Source: Aurantiacibacter sp. MUD11
GTDB taxonomy: Bacteria; Pseudomonadota; Alphaproteobacteria; Sphingomonadales; Sphingomonadaceae
Reading direction: 5' to 3'
Length of the DNA: 64,000 nt
Assembly: GCF_026967575.1 (NCBI RefSeq)
Contig: NZ_CP114054.1
Span: 1,116,001 to 1,180,000, forward strand
The notes below the pieces were generated by a model. The model saw only the letters and a list, made by a program, of their open reading frames with translations. It was not told the DNA's origin and did no database searches. How positions within the stretch are numbered: position 1 is the first letter of the stretch; every line of letters begins with the position of its first letter. Shown one piece after another: positions 54,198 through 63,315 of this stretch. Both the position numbers and the translations under genes were made by a program.

Positions 54198-55937
54198 CTA
54201 CAGTTCCTCCACTGCCTCGACACCCAATATGCCGAGCCCGTTGCGGATTACCTGCCCTATTTGCGTGGCGAGGAAAAGCCGGGCAGCGGAGAGTTCAGGC
54301 TGCTGTGCCACGATGATGCGCTTTTCCGGGTCGTCGTTGCCGAGGTTCCAGAAGGCGTGGAAGGCGGCGGCCAGATCATACAGGTAGAAGGCGATGCGGT
54401 GCGGTTCGCGGGCGCGCGCGGCGGCTTCCACCTCGCGCGGGAACTGCGCGGCGGCCTTGATCAGGGTCAGTTCGTCCTCGCCCAGCAGGTCCAGCTTGTC
54501 GGCGGCCGGGGCCAGCCCCTCGTCCTTCGCCTTGCGCAGGATCGAGCAGATCCGGGCATGGGCATACTGGACGTAGAAAACTGGATTGTCCTTCGACGCC
54601 TCGACCACCTTGGCGAAGTCAAAATCCATCTGCGCTTCGGGCTTGCGGGTGAGCATGGTGAACCGCACCACGTCCTTGCCCACTTCCTCCACCATGTCGG
54701 CGATGGTGACGAAGTTGCCGCTCCGCTTGGACATCTTGGCCGGTTCGCCATCGCGCAGCAGCTGCACCATCTGCACCAGCTTCACGTCGAAGGGGATCGG
54801 CTTGCCCTGCCCTTCCGAAAGCGCGGCCACGGCAGCCTTGATGCGCTTCACCGTACCGGCATGGTCCGCGCCCCAGATATCGATCAGCGCATCGGCGTTC
54901 TCGGCCTTCTGCATGTGATAGGCGAGGTCGGCACCGAAATAGGTCCACTTGCCGTCAGACTTCTTGATCGGGCGATCCTGATCGTCGCCAAACTTCGTGC
55001 TGCGAAACAGCGGCAGCTCGACCGGCTCCCAGTCGTCGATGGTCTTGCCCTTGGGCTTTTCCAGCACGCCATCGTAGACGAGGTCGTGCTCACGCAGCCA
55101 GGCTTCGGCGGCTTCGGGCTTCTTCGCCGCCTGCAGGGCCGCCTCGGAAGCGAAGACGTCATGCTCGATGCCCAGCAGCGCGAGGTCGGACTTGATGACT
55201 TCCATCATCCGCTCGACCGCGAAGGCGCGGAACAGCGGCAGCCATTCCTGTTCCGGCTCGTTCTGGAACCGGTCGCCGAATTCCTCGGCGGCAGCCTTGC
55301 CTACCGGAACGAGGTAGTCGCCGGGGTAGAAGCCTTCGGGAATCTCGCCGATGTCCTCACCCAGCGCCTCGCAATAGCGCAGGTGCGCCGACCGGGCGAG
55401 CGTATCCACCTGCCCACCAGCGTCGTTGACGTAGTATTCGCGGATGACCTTGTGGCCGGCATGTTCCAGCAGGCTGGACAGCGCGTCGCCCACGACCGCG
55501 CCGCGGCAGTGGCCCATGTGCATCGGCCCGGTGGGGTTGGCGGAAACATATTCCACGTTCACCCGCGTGCCAGCGCCCATGCTGGACTTGCCATAGTCGT
55601 CGCCCATGGCGGCGATGGCGGAAAGCTCGTCCGTCCAGCTCTGCGGGGCGAGCCGCAGGTTGATGAAGCCTGGCCCGGCAATCTCTGCCGAGGTGATGGC
55701 GGGATCGCGCTGCAGGTGCTCCACGATGGCTTCGGCCAGCGCGCGCGGGTTGGTCTTGGCGGCCTTCGCCAGCACCATGGCGGCATTGGTCGCCAGATCA
55801 CCGTGCGAAGGGTCGCGCGGCGGCTCCACGCTCACATTGGCGCGGCTGGTTCCGGGCGGCAGCTTGCCTTCCGCCTCCATCGCGGCGAGCACGGCATCGA
55901 TCTTGGCCGCATAGGCGGCGTACAGCGTATCGGTCAT
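54198..55937 (-). CDS. argS: Arginyl-tRNA synthetase
   Basis: A class Ia aminoacyl-tRNA synthetase that charges tRNA-Arg. The 579-residue protein has the HIGH motif as [20 protein letters not shown], the KMSKS motif as [20 protein letters not shown] and the C-terminal DALR anticodon-binding domain near [13 protein letters not shown] and [20 protein letters not shown]. The N-terminal Add-1 domain is present. ATG 55937 is used. The SPOR gene follows after 3 bases. Confidence 0.97.
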   Translation of the reverse strand: MTDTLYAAYAAKIDAVLAAMEAEGKLPPGTSRANVSVEPPRDPSHGDLATNAAMVLAKAAKTNPRALAEAIVEHLQRDPAITSAEIAGPGFINLRLAPQSWTDELSAIAAMGDDYGKSSMGAGTRVNVEYVSANPTGPMHMGHCRGAVVGDALSSLLEHAGHKVIREYYVNDAGGQVDTLARSAHLRYCEALGEDIGEIPEGFYPGDYLVPVGKAAAEEFGDRFQNEPEQEWLPLFRAFAVERMMEVIKSDLALLGIEHDVFASEAALQAAKKPEAAEAWLREHDLVYDGVLEKPKGKTIDDWEPVELPLFRSTKFGDDQDRPIKKSDGKWTYFGADLAYHMQKAENADALIDIWGADHAGTVKRIKAAVAALSEGQGKPIPFDVKLVQMVQLLRDGEPAKMSKRSGNFVTIADMVEEVGKDVVRFTMLTRKPEAQMDFDFAKVVEASKDNPVFYVQYAHARICSILRKAKDEGLAPAADKLDLLGEDELTLIKAAAQFPREVEAAARAREPHRIAFYLYDLAAAFHAFWNLGNDDPEKRIIVAQQPELSAARLFLATQIGQVIRNGLGILGVEAVEEL

Positions 55938-55969
55938 ATAACTATCAGCCCCCGAACAGGCGGGAGCCT

Positions 55970-55998
55970 CCCTGCAACAGGGCCCCGCCTTTGCGGGG
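55970..55998. terminator. Two adjacent hairpins between a lipoprotein gene and argS
   Basis: CCCTG-CAA-CAGGG (55970-55982) and CCCCGC-CTTT-GCGGGG (55983-55998) are back to back in the 86-base gap, just before argS and after the stop of the minus-strand lipoprotein gene. There is no T-run on the minus strand. They may terminate the upstream gene weakly or form an argS leader structure. Confidence 0.4.
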
Positions 55999-56023
55999 AC
56001 TCAGCAATTTTTCAAGGGCGCAA

Positions 56024-56674
56024 TCAGCGCGTGGCGTTGTAGGCGAGCTGGTCCTCGGTCAGCTGGAAGCCGACCAGCAGCTCGAAAGTGGCGCGGGCGA
56101 TGGCGGCGCGAACATCGGGCTCGGTGAGCGGGTCGATGGCGGCCGACTGGTCACCCGCGCGGCGTCGTCGCGTGATCCGTTCGCGAATCTCGGGCGGCAG
56201 CGTCGCTTCGGCGCGGTCGACATAGGCACCCGCAGTGCCGCTGGCCTGCGCGCGCGCCTGACCGGGGGCAAAGGTGAGTTCGACGGTGCCGATACGCTTC
56301 GCCACCACCGAGTTGCCACCGCGCGTCACGGTGGCAAAATAGGGCAGCGTTACGGTGCGCGGACCGGCCGTGTTGGTGCGCGAAGCGATGACGTCGAAGG
56401 TGGCAGTGGCATAGACCTGCTCGCCGGTCTCGTCGCACTGGCTGCGGACATTGGTAATCGCCGCGGTTACGTCAATCGCGTCGGCGGTGCGGGCATCGGC
56501 GGGCGAGAACAGGGTGACGTCGCCAGTGAAATCGGGAACGCCGACTGCAGGGCAGACCGAGCGCAGCGCGGTGATGCCCACGCCCTGCTCCACCACGATA
56601 TCGCCTTCGCTGCGGCAACCGCCCAGTGCGGCAAGGCCTGCGAGAGCAGCGACTATTGCGATCCGAGCGTTCAT
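56024..56674 (-). CDS. Lipoprotein of unknown function
   Basis: A 216-residue exported lipoprotein with lipobox LGGC in LAGLAALGGCRSEGDIVVEQ. The mature part is beta-rich and ordered: DFTGDVTLFSPADARTADAI, AAITNVRSQCDETGEQVYAT and ATFDVIASRTNTAGPRTVTL, then a basic RRRRAGDQS loop and LTEPDVRAAIARATFELLVG. The sequence after the signal resembles a domain common in sphingomonads but without a named function. ATG 56674 is preferred because AAGGA lies 6 bases upstream; ATG 56680 has no spacing. It is divergent from ispH. Confidence 0.8.
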   Translation of the reverse strand: MNARIAIVAALAGLAALGGCRSEGDIVVEQGVGITALRSVCPAVGVPDFTGDVTLFSPADARTADAIDVTAAITNVRSQCDETGEQVYATATFDVIASRTNTAGPRTVTLPYFATVTRGGNSVVAKRIGTVELTFAPGQARAQASGTAGAYVDRAEATLPPEIRERITRRRRAGDQSAAIDPLTEPDVRAAIARATFELLVGFQLTEDQLAYNATR

Positions 56675-56759
56675 TCCCATTCCTTATGTCCAAGCATTCG
56701 CCAGAAAGAGCGCTCCCTAGCCCTTTCACCCTATGCCGACAACCGCTAGAGACGCCTGC

Positions 56760-57734
56760 ATGAACGCCCCCTTTCAGGAAAACCCCGCTTCCGGCGAAAA
56801 AAAGCCGCTGACCGTGTTGATCGCAGCGCCCCGCGGCTTCTGCGCCGGTGTCGATCGCGCGATCGAGATCGTCGAGAAGGCGATCGAGAAATACGGTGCG
56901 CCGGTCTATGTCCGTCACGAAATCGTGCACAACCGCTTCGTGGTCGACGGTCTGAAGGAAAAGGGCGCGATCTTCGTGGAGGAACTGGACGAGGTGCCGG
57001 ACGACATGCCGGTGGTGTTCAGCGCCCACGGCGTGCCCAAGTCGGTGCCGGCCGAGGCCGAACGACGCGAGATGATCTATGTCGATGCCACCTGCCCGCT
57101 GGTGTCCAAGGTGCACCGTCAGGCGGAACGCCAGATCGAGAAGGGGCAGCACATCATCTTCATCGGCCATGCCGGCCATCCCGAGGTAATCGGCACCATG
57201 GGCCAGGTGCCCGACGGCCAGATGACGCTGGTCGAAACCGTGGAAGACGTCGCCACGCTGCCGTTCACGCAGGAAGACAGCCTGTCGTTCCTGACGCAGA
57301 CGACCCTGTCGGTGGACGACACCGCCGAAATCGTGCTGGCCCTGCAGGCGCGCTATCCACAAATCGTCGCGCCCAAGGCGGAGGACATCTGCTACGCCAC
57401 GTCGAACCGCCAGGAAGCCGTGAAAGCCATGGCTCCTTCGTGCGACCTGGTGCTGGTGATCGGCGCGCCCAATTCGTCCAATTCGCTGCGGCTGGTCGAG
57501 GTTGCCGAACGCATGGGCACCGACGCGAAGCTGATCCAGCGCGCATCCGAGATCGATCCCGCCTGGCTCGACGGTGTCGGCGCGGTTGGCGTCACCGCCG
57601 GCGCCAGCGCGCCCGAGCTGCTGGTGCGCGAAGTGGTGGCTCAGCTGCGCGAGTGGCGCGCGGTAGAGGAATCCACGGTGAAGACCGCCGAGGAGAAGAT
57701 GACCTTCAAGCTGCCGCGCCAGTTGCTCGATTAG
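56760..57734 (+). CDS. ispH: 4-hydroxy-3-methylbut-2-enyl diphosphate reductase IspH
   Basis: IspH is the 4Fe-4S enzyme of the last step of the MEP isoprenoid pathway, giving IPP and DMAPP. The 324-residue protein has its cluster cysteines in [20 protein letters not shown] (C28), [16 protein letters not shown] and [35 protein letters not shown] and [17 protein letters not shown] are also conserved. ATG 56760 is used; an ATG nine codons upstream has no conserved sequence. thrB follows 8 bases later. Confidence 0.96.
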   Translation: MNAPFQENPASGEKKPLTVLIAAPRGFCAGVDRAIEIVEKAIEKYGAPVYVRHEIVHNRFVVDGLKEKGAIFVEELDEVPDDMPVVFSAHGVPKSVPAEAERREMIYVDATCPLVSKVHRQAERQIEKGQHIIFIGHAGHPEVIGTMGQVPDGQMTLVETVEDVATLPFTQEDSLSFLTQTTLSVDDTAEIVLALQARYPQIVAPKAEDICYATSNRQEAVKAMAPSCDLVLVIGAPNSSNSLRLVEVAERMGTDAKLIQRASEIDPAWLDGVGAVGVTAGASAPELLVREVVAQLREWRAVEESTVKTAEEKMTFKLPRQLLD

Positions 57735-57742
57735 GAAGTGCC

Positions 57743-58717
57743 TTGGCGGTCTACACGCAACTTTCCGCAGAGACGCTGGCCGCGCTGATCGGCCAGTACG
57801 ATGTCGGCGAGCTGGTGTCGGCCAAGGGCATTGCCGAGGGCGTTTCCAATTCCAACTGGCTGGTCGAGACTACCGGCGGCCCGGATGGCCGGACGCGGTT
57901 CATCCTGACCATGTACGAACGCCGGATCGAACTGGCGGACCTGCCCTTCTTCCTCGACCTGCTGGACCATCTTGCCGCGCACGGCTGCCCGGTGCCGCAC
58001 ACCATCCATGATCGCGACGGCGCATCGCATCGCCTGCTGGGCGAGAAAGCGGTCGCGCTGATCGAATTCCTGCCGGGCGTCTCGGTCGACGAGCCGACGC
58101 CGGCCCAGGCCCGCAATGTCGGCAAGGTGCTGGCGCAGATGCATGCCGCCGCGCAGGATTTTTCGGCCAGCCGCGCGAACGATCTCGGCCCCGATGCCTC
58201 GGCCCAGGTGCTGGCGGACTGCGGAGCAGCGGCGCTGGCACAGATCGATCCGGCACTGTCCGCGATGATCGATGTCGCCGCGCAGGTGGCGGGAGAATGG
58301 CCGGAGGGCCTGCCGACCTCGGTGATCCATTCGGACCTGTTCCCCGACAACGTGCTGATGCTGGGCGACCGGGTCAGCGCGCTCATCGACTTCTACTTCG
58401 CCTGCAACGACGCGATGGCCTACGACCTTGCCGTGACCCATGCGGCGTGGAGCTTCAGCGGCGATGGCCGCGGCTTCCGGCAGGACGTGGGCGATGCCCT
58501 GATTGCAGGTTACGAGAGCGAGCGCCTGTTGGGCGAAGCCGAACGCGCGGCGCTGCCGATACTGGCACAGGGCGCGACGCTGCGCTTCATCTCCAGCCGC
58601 GCGTTCGACTGGATCGACACGCCGGAAGGCGCGCTGGTGACGAAGAAGGACCCGATGGATTTCGTGCGGCGGCTGGAATTCTACCGCGCGCAAGGGGCGG
58701 CAGCTTTCGGCGCATGA
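57743..58717 (+). CDS. thrB: Homoserine kinase ThrB (APH-fold)
   Basis: This ThrB is the alphaproteobacterial type with an aminoglycoside phosphotransferase fold. It phosphorylates homoserine in threonine synthesis. The 324-residue product shows [17 protein letters not shown], the phosphate transfer site [20 protein letters not shown] and [20 protein letters not shown]. The only start consistent with the conserved N-terminus ([20 protein letters not shown]) is TTG 57743, with AGGAAG 4 bases before it. ThrB overlaps rnhA by 4 bases. The ispH-thrB-rnhA order is common in alphaproteobacteria. Confidence 0.93.
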   Translation: MAVYTQLSAETLAALIGQYDVGELVSAKGIAEGVSNSNWLVETTGGPDGRTRFILTMYERRIELADLPFFLDLLDHLAAHGCPVPHTIHDRDGASHRLLGEKAVALIEFLPGVSVDEPTPAQARNVGKVLAQMHAAAQDFSASRANDLGPDASAQVLADCGAAALAQIDPALSAMIDVAAQVAGEWPEGLPTSVIHSDLFPDNVLMLGDRVSALIDFYFACNDAMAYDLAVTHAAWSFSGDGRGFRQDVGDALIAGYESERLLGEAERAALPILAQGATLRFISSRAFDWIDTPEGALVTKKDPMDFVRRLEFYRAQGAAAFGA

Positions 58718-59148
58718 CCAAGGTAGAGATTTTCACCGACGGGGCCTGCAAGGGCAATCCCGGCCCGGGCGGCTGGGGCGCGATCCTGCGCAGCGGCGGC
58801 AAGGAAAAGGAACTGTCCGGCAGCGATGCCGAAACGACCAACAACCGCATGGAACTGACAGCGGCCATAGAGGCACTGAAAGCGCTCAAGAGGCCCTGCG
58901 AGATCGCGCTGCACACCGACAGCAAGTACATGATCGACGGGATCACCAAGTGGATCCACGGTTGGCGCAGGAATGGCTGGAAGAATGCGGCGAAGAAGCC
59001 GGTGGCCAATGCCGATCTGTGGCAGGCGCTGGAAGCGGCGATGGAGCCGCACCGGATCGACTGGCACTGGGTCAAGGGCCATGCCGGCCATCCGGAAAAC
59101 GAACGCGCCGACCGCCTCGCTTCCGATGCGGCCGACGCGGTTCGTTAG
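58714..59148 (+). CDS. rnhA: Ribonuclease HI
   Basis: RNase HI cuts RNA in RNA:DNA hybrids, in primer removal and R-loop control. The 144-residue protein has the DEDD catalytic set D9, E47, D69 and D133, with H123 in the [12 protein letters not shown] loop. [12 protein letters not shown] and [11 protein letters not shown] are standard. The basic handle ([16 protein letters not shown]) is present. ATG 58714 overlaps the thrB stop. It is convergent with a DUF1508 gene, 6 bases apart. Confidence 0.97.
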   Translation: MTKVEIFTDGACKGNPGPGGWGAILRSGGKEKELSGSDAETTNNRMELTAAIEALKALKRPCEIALHTDSKYMIDGITKWIHGWRRNGWKNAAKKPVANADLWQALEAAMEPHRIDWHWVKGHAGHPENERADRLASDAADAVR

Positions 59149-59154
59149 GAAAGC

Positions 59155-59331
59155 TTAGCTGTCGTCGACGACGTCGGCACCCGGGCCGTTCTTCTTGATC
59201 GACTCGATGGCGTTCTTGGCGCTGGACTTCGAGGCATAGCCCTCGGTCGAGAACATGATCTCGTCGTTGTACTTGAAACGTACGCGGAACTCGCCGGCCT
59301 TGTCCTTGTAGATCTGGAAATGATGAGCCAT
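59155..59331 (-). CDS. DUF1508 (YegP-like) protein
   Basis: A 58-residue protein, easily missed because of its size. It reads MAHHFQIYKDKAGEFRVRFK then YNDEIMFSTEGYASKSSAKN and AIESIKKNGPGADVVDDS, a single YegP domain: FQIYKD, the ordered RVRFKYN strand and EGYxSKxSAxNAIESIKKN are diagnostic. GGGAGAA lies 8 bases before ATG 59331. The family is of unknown function. It lies alone between rnhA and an FAD oxidoreductase gene. Confidence 0.9.
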   Translation of the reverse strand: MAHHFQIYKDKAGEFRVRFKYNDEIMFSTEGYASKSSAKNAIESIKKNGPGADVVDDS

Positions 59332-59392
59332 CGATTGGTTCTCCCGTTAGAATTGAATTGACGATGCACCATAACGCGAAAGTCGCGCTTGG

Positions 59393-60502
59393 CTATACCG
59401 TCAAAGGTGTAAAACGCGCGGGTTCGTAAAGATTGCCATCGAGCCGCTCGGTCATGGCGTCTCGCGGCAAGCCCAGCAGCAGCTGGGCGCCATACCGAGC
59501 CGCGGCGGGCGCGGTCTGGATGCCGTAGCCACCCTGTCCGGCGAACCAGAAGAAGCCCTCGACCTGCGGATCGCACCCGTACACCGGCAGGCGATCGGGC
59601 GAGAAGCTGCGCAGGCCCGCCCATTTGCGTTCCACTGCCTCGATCTTCCAGTCGACCACCTGTTCGAAGCGGTCGATGGCCAGTGCCACGTCGTATTCCT
59701 CGGGCGCGGCATCGCAGGGCTCGCTCGGCGTCTCGTCGTGCGGACTGAGCCACAGGCGGCGGTTGTCGGGACGGAAATAGAAATCGCCCGCTATGTCGAG
59801 CGTCAGCGGCAGGTCCGCCGGCGGTGCCGGGTCGACGCGCAATTGCGCCACCGTGCGCCGCAGCGGCTGGATACCGAGCGGCTGTGCGCCGCACAGCTGC
59901 GCCACCGGATCGGCCCAAGCACCCGCCGCATTGACGACGAGGTCTGCGCGCAAGGCACCGGCTGCGCCGAAATCCAGCAGCCAGCCCGGGCCATCGCGCT
60001 GCGCGGCTTCCAGCCGGTGGCGCGTACGCAGGTCGACGCCGCCGGCCTTGGCCCGTGCAAGGTAGTGCTGGTGCAGGCCGGCGACGTCGATATCGGCGCA
60101 ATTGGGTTGGCTCAGCGCATGGTCCCAGCCCGCGCGCACGCCCGGCAGCAGCGCCTCCAGCCCGGCGCGGTCCAGCCGGTCGATGGTGACGCCGGCATCG
60201 CGGAAGGTCTCGAGGAACTTGTCCACCGCCTCGGCCTGTCCCGCGCGCGCGACATAGAGGCCGCCGCGCGGAGTGAGGAAACCGCCATCGCGCAGGTAGT
60301 CGCCCGACGCCAGCGTCAGCGGCACCACATCGGGGCCGCCGTAGCACTCCTCGTAGAAGGCCGCCGAACGGCCGGTGGTGTGATAGCCGGGGTAATCCTC
60401 GGCCTCGCACAGCACGACGCGGGCATGCGGCGCCAGTTCGGCAGCGATGCTGGCACCGGCCATGCCGGCCCCGATCACGGCAATTTCGTAGTGTTCAACC
60501 AT
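59393..60502 (-). CDS. FAD-dependent amino acid oxidoreductase (DAO family)
   Basis: A 369-residue flavoprotein of the D-amino acid dehydrogenase fold. The FAD loop is AVIGAGMAGASIAAELAPHA (about 8-27), followed by HTTGRSAAFYEECYG and the C-terminal FFWFAGQGGYGIQTAPAAAR. The latter and GRSAAFY are typical of D-arginine dehydrogenase-like proteins (DauA). RTVAQLRVDPAPPADLPLTL is also in these. Substrate is not proven. The ATG at 60502 overlaps the hydrolase stop by one base, so the two are one unit. Confidence 0.9.
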   Translation of the reverse strand: MVEHYEIAVIGAGMAGASIAAELAPHARVVLCEAEDYPGYHTTGRSAAFYEECYGGPDVVPLTLASGDYLRDGGFLTPRGGLYVARAGQAEAVDKFLETFRDAGVTIDRLDRAGLEALLPGVRAGWDHALSQPNCADIDVAGLHQHYLARAKAGGVDLRTRHRLEAAQRDGPGWLLDFGAAGALRADLVVNAAGAWADPVAQLCGAQPLGIQPLRRTVAQLRVDPAPPADLPLTLDIAGDFYFRPDNRRLWLSPHDETPSEPCDAAPEEYDVALAIDRFEQVVDWKIEAVERKWAGLRSFSPDRLPVYGCDPQVEGFFWFAGQGGYGIQTAPAAARYGAQLLLGLPRDAMTERLDGNLYEPARFTPLTV

Positions 60503-61479
60503 CAGCCGAGGCGGCGCTCCAGGAAGTCGTCGATCTTGGCAAGCACCTTGTTCCGGATGTCATCGACTTCGCGCAGCATCTCGTGGCGCGCCTCGGCCCC
60601 GAAGACCAGCGACTCCGCATCGGGCAGGCGCGCCAGCACGGCGCGGATGGCTGCCGGGCTGACCAACTTGTCCTCGCTGGTGGCGATCACCAGCACGGGC
60701 AGGTCGACGCTTTCGGGCGCACCGCGCGCATGGATGGCGCGGATCGAATCGAACGAAGCCCGCACCCACCCCCAGCTGCCCGCACCCAGCTTGAGTTCGG
60801 GCCGATGCTCGCGCCACCACTTCTCGTCCTGGTAGCGCTCGTCGTCGTGGGTCAGCAGGTTCTGGCGCCGCTTGTTGATCTGGATCGGCTTCTCCCCCTT
60901 GCCCCAGGCGGCGCGCCTCTCGCCGCGCAGCCTGGCCATCAGCCGGGCAAAGCCGCGCTTGGCGAATAGCGGCATCAATTCGGGATGGACGTCCAGCATG
61001 GGCGCGGTCATCACCAGCGCGTCGGGCTTGGGTGACAGCGCCTTCTCGATCACTCCGCGCAGCACCAGGTGCCCGCCCATCGAATGGCCCATCAGCACGT
61101 GCGGCCCATCGGTATGGGTCACGAAGTCTTCCCACAGGTGGGCCAGGTCGGCGACCCAATCCATGAAATCGTCGACATGGCCGGTGTGCTCGTCCGCGCC
61201 AAAGCGGCCCGATCCGGCTTGCCCGCGCCAGTCGGCGGCGACCACCTGCCAGCCGTTCAGCCGCCAGTGCTCGAAAGCCTCGATATACTTTTCGTAAGCG
61301 TCGCCGCGTCCGGCCATGAACAGGATGGAACCGCGTTTCGGCGCATCCGCTTCGGGCGCGCCCCAGTCGATCCGGCGGATCTTGTGACCGTCGGCAGCTT
61401 CCCAAAGGCTCTCCTTCGCACTTGGCGGAATCGCCCTCCGGTCGAAGCTCGCGGGGACTGCGGTAATGGTTTGGCTAAT
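60502..61479 (-). CDS. Alpha/beta hydrolase (lysophospholipase/monoglyceride lipase-like)
   Basis: A serine hydrolase: nucleophile in LMGHSMGGHLVLRGVIEKAL, with SEDKLVSPAAIRA and EARHEMLREVDDI giving Asp and His. ILFMAGRGDAYEKYIEAFEH and DWRGQAGSGRFGADEHTG are typical. The start is unclear. The conserved part begins at about PASFDRRAIPPSA. The only ribosome site (AGGAGG, 61490-61485) is 5 bases before an in-frame ATT (61479, 325 residues); in-frame ATG codons at 61560 and 61578 would overlap the divergent cpaA gene and leave no promoter space. I use the ATT, with low confidence in the exact base. Confidence 0.8.
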   Translation of the reverse strand: MSQTITAVPASFDRRAIPPSAKESLWEAADGHKIRRIDWGAPEADAPKRGSILFMAGRGDAYEKYIEAFEHWRLNGWQVVAADWRGQAGSGRFGADEHTGHVDDFMDWVADLAHLWEDFVTHTDGPHVLMGHSMGGHLVLRGVIEKALSPKPDALVMTAPMLDVHPELMPLFAKRGFARLMARLRGERRAAWGKGEKPIQINKRRQNLLTHDDERYQDEKWWREHRPELKLGAGSWGWVRASFDSIRAIHARGAPESVDLPVLVIATSEDKLVSPAAIRAVLARLPDAESLVFGAEARHEMLREVDDIRNKVLAKIDDFLERRLG

Positions 61480-61558
61480 TCCAACCTCCTGCGTGTGGTT
61501 ACTTTTTGGTAAGCCATGCGCGCTAGCACAAGCCTCACAGGGATTTACCGGGGGCTTC

Positions 61559-62074
61559 ATGCTAGACGATCCAATCAAGTACGGACTGCTTGCCGCCTTG
61601 GCAATTGCACTGCTGGTCGCGGCCTATACCGACCTGAAGAGCCGCCGTATCGCCAATTGGCTGAACGGCGCGATCGCGCTGGGCGCCCCGATTTTCTGGT
61701 GGGCCGCCGGCATCCCCTTCCTGCCCACCGACGGCTGGTTCGAACCGACCAGCATCGTGGCGCAGCTGGGCGTGGCGGTGATCACCTTCGCCATCCTTTC
61801 CGTGCTGTTTGCCATCCGCGCGATGGGCGGCGGCGACGTCAAGTTGCTGACCGCGCTGGCGCTGTGGATCGCCCCGGCACTGTACCTGAAACTGATCGTG
61901 ATGATGGCGCTGCTCGGCGGCGTCCTCACCCTGGTCTTCGGCGGCTGGAACGTGATGCGCCGCCAGAAGAACCGCATCGCCATTCCATATGGCGTCGCCA
62001 TCTCGGCGGCCGCCCTGTGGGTGCTCGGCTCCTTCTACATGCCGGTTTCGGCCATGGCCGGAGCTGCGCAGTGA
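61559..62074 (+). CDS. cpaA: Prepilin peptidase CpaA (Tad pilus)
   Basis: CpaA is the membrane A24 aspartyl peptidase that processes Flp prepilin. The 171-residue protein has about five membrane helices. The catalytic aspartates appear in YTDLKSRRIANWLNGAIALG and in AMGGGDVKLLTALALWI, the GxGD-type motif. It is short because, like TadV/CpaA, it lacks the methylase domain of PilD. ATG 61559 has GGGGGC upstream. It is the first gene here of the cpa locus; cpaB follows after 75 bases. Confidence 0.93.
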   Translation: MLDDPIKYGLLAALAIALLVAAYTDLKSRRIANWLNGAIALGAPIFWWAAGIPFLPTDGWFEPTSIVAQLGVAVITFAILSVLFAIRAMGGGDVKLLTALALWIAPALYLKLIVMMALLGGVLTLVFGGWNVMRRQKNRIAIPYGVAISAAALWVLGSFYMPVSAMAGAAQ

Positions 62075-62149
62075 ACCTGATTTTAACCAATGCCGCCGTA
62101 TCTGGCGGAAACCTTAACGCAAGGACCATCTGAGGGGGCTTGACGCACC

Positions 62150-63250
62150 ATGGACAAGAAGAAGCTTATTCTGCTGGTAGGAGCGCTGATCATCGCGGTC
62201 GGCACTGCCCTTGCCGCGCGGAGCATGTTCGCCGGTGCTGCGGCACCTGAAGCTACGGCAGTCGAAGCCGAACCGCAGGGCCCGAAGGTCCTGGTGGCGA
62301 AGCGCGGCCTGCCGGTCGGCACCATCATCACTGCAGATGCCGTGGCTTACCAGCTGTGGCCGCAGGAACTGGTGCAGGATGCCTACTTCATCGATGGCGA
62401 GGCCGACATGGAATCGCTGCTGGGCACCGTTGTCCGCCACCAGATTACGGCTGGTGAACCGGTGACTCAGGGTTCGCTCGTAGCGCCTGGAGATCGCGGC
62501 TTCCTGGCTGCGGCGCTTGGCCCGGGCATGCGTGCCGTCACCGTGCCGGTGTCCGCGCGTACCGGTGTGGCCGGCTTCGTGTTCCCGGGTGATCGCGTGG
62601 ACATGGTGCTGACCCAGACCGTCACCGGCGACGAGGGTGAAGCCCTGCGTACCTCGGAAACGATCCTTACCAACCTGCGCGTGCTGGCGACCGACCAGTC
62701 GACCGAAACCACCACCACCGAGGACGGCCGCACCGTGGTTCGTGCCTTCCGTACGGTGACGATGGAAGTGACGCCGCGCATCGCCGAAAAGATTGCCGTG
62801 GCCCAGACCATCGGCACGCTCAGCCTGTCGCTGCGCTCCATCGCCGACAACCAGGCCGAACTCGAACGCGCCATTGCCGCGGGCGAAGTCAACCTGCCGA
62901 ACGATGCTTCCGCCGAGGAAGAAGAGAGCATCCTGCGGGCCGCCATGTCGCGTCCGGGTGAAGGTGCCACCACCTTCCAGACCGGCGGTGACGTGTCGCG
63001 CTTCCAGCGTCGCAGCCTGCCCCCGCGCGGTGGCGACGGCGGCAACAACGATCGCCAGCCGGCCATGGCCTACACCCCGGGTGTATCCGCTGACGCCACG
63101 CCCTCGGGCCCGACCGTCCGCGTAACCCGTGGCCAGACCACCGTGGTGACCCCGGTGGGCACGGGCGCCGGTGCGCTGCTCGACCGCCAGAGCCAGTCCA
63201 TGAACCAGGGTGCACGTGTCGGTTCCGTCGGCATGTCCACGCTGCGGTGA
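62150..63250 (+). CDS. cpaB: Flp pilus assembly protein CpaB/RcpC
   Basis: CpaB is a periplasmic accessory protein of the Tad system that supports secretin assembly. The 366-residue protein has an N-terminal helix (KKKLILLVGALIIAVGTALA), then a SAF domain (VLVAKRGLPVGTIITADAVA, VTQGSLVAPGDRGFLAAALG) and the RcpC/CpaB domain RAVTVPVSARTGVAGFVFPG. The C-terminal 90 residues are Thr/Pro/Arg-rich and of low complexity. It precedes cpaC in the usual order. Confidence 0.93.
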   Translation: MDKKKLILLVGALIIAVGTALAARSMFAGAAAPEATAVEAEPQGPKVLVAKRGLPVGTIITADAVAYQLWPQELVQDAYFIDGEADMESLLGTVVRHQITAGEPVTQGSLVAPGDRGFLAAALGPGMRAVTVPVSARTGVAGFVFPGDRVDMVLTQTVTGDEGEALRTSETILTNLRVLATDQSTETTTTEDGRTVVRAFRTVTMEVTPRIAEKIAVAQTIGTLSLSLRSIADNQAELERAIAAGEVNLPNDASAEEEESILRAAMSRPGEGATTFQTGGDVSRFQRRSLPPRGGDGGNNDRQPAMAYTPGVSADATPSGPTVRVTRGQTTVVTPVGTGAGALLDRQSQSMNQGARVGSVGMSTLR

Positions 63251-63315
63251 TCGCCATGAGCAAACTGAACACCCAATCCACTTCGCCGATAAACGCGAAA
63301 ACGAAAGGCAAGACG

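Noticed and set aside
53460-56042. An 860-codon plus-strand frame across the SPOR and argS genes
   Set aside because: Antisense to well-supported genes; composition (rich in His, Arg, Gly) is typical of shadow frames.
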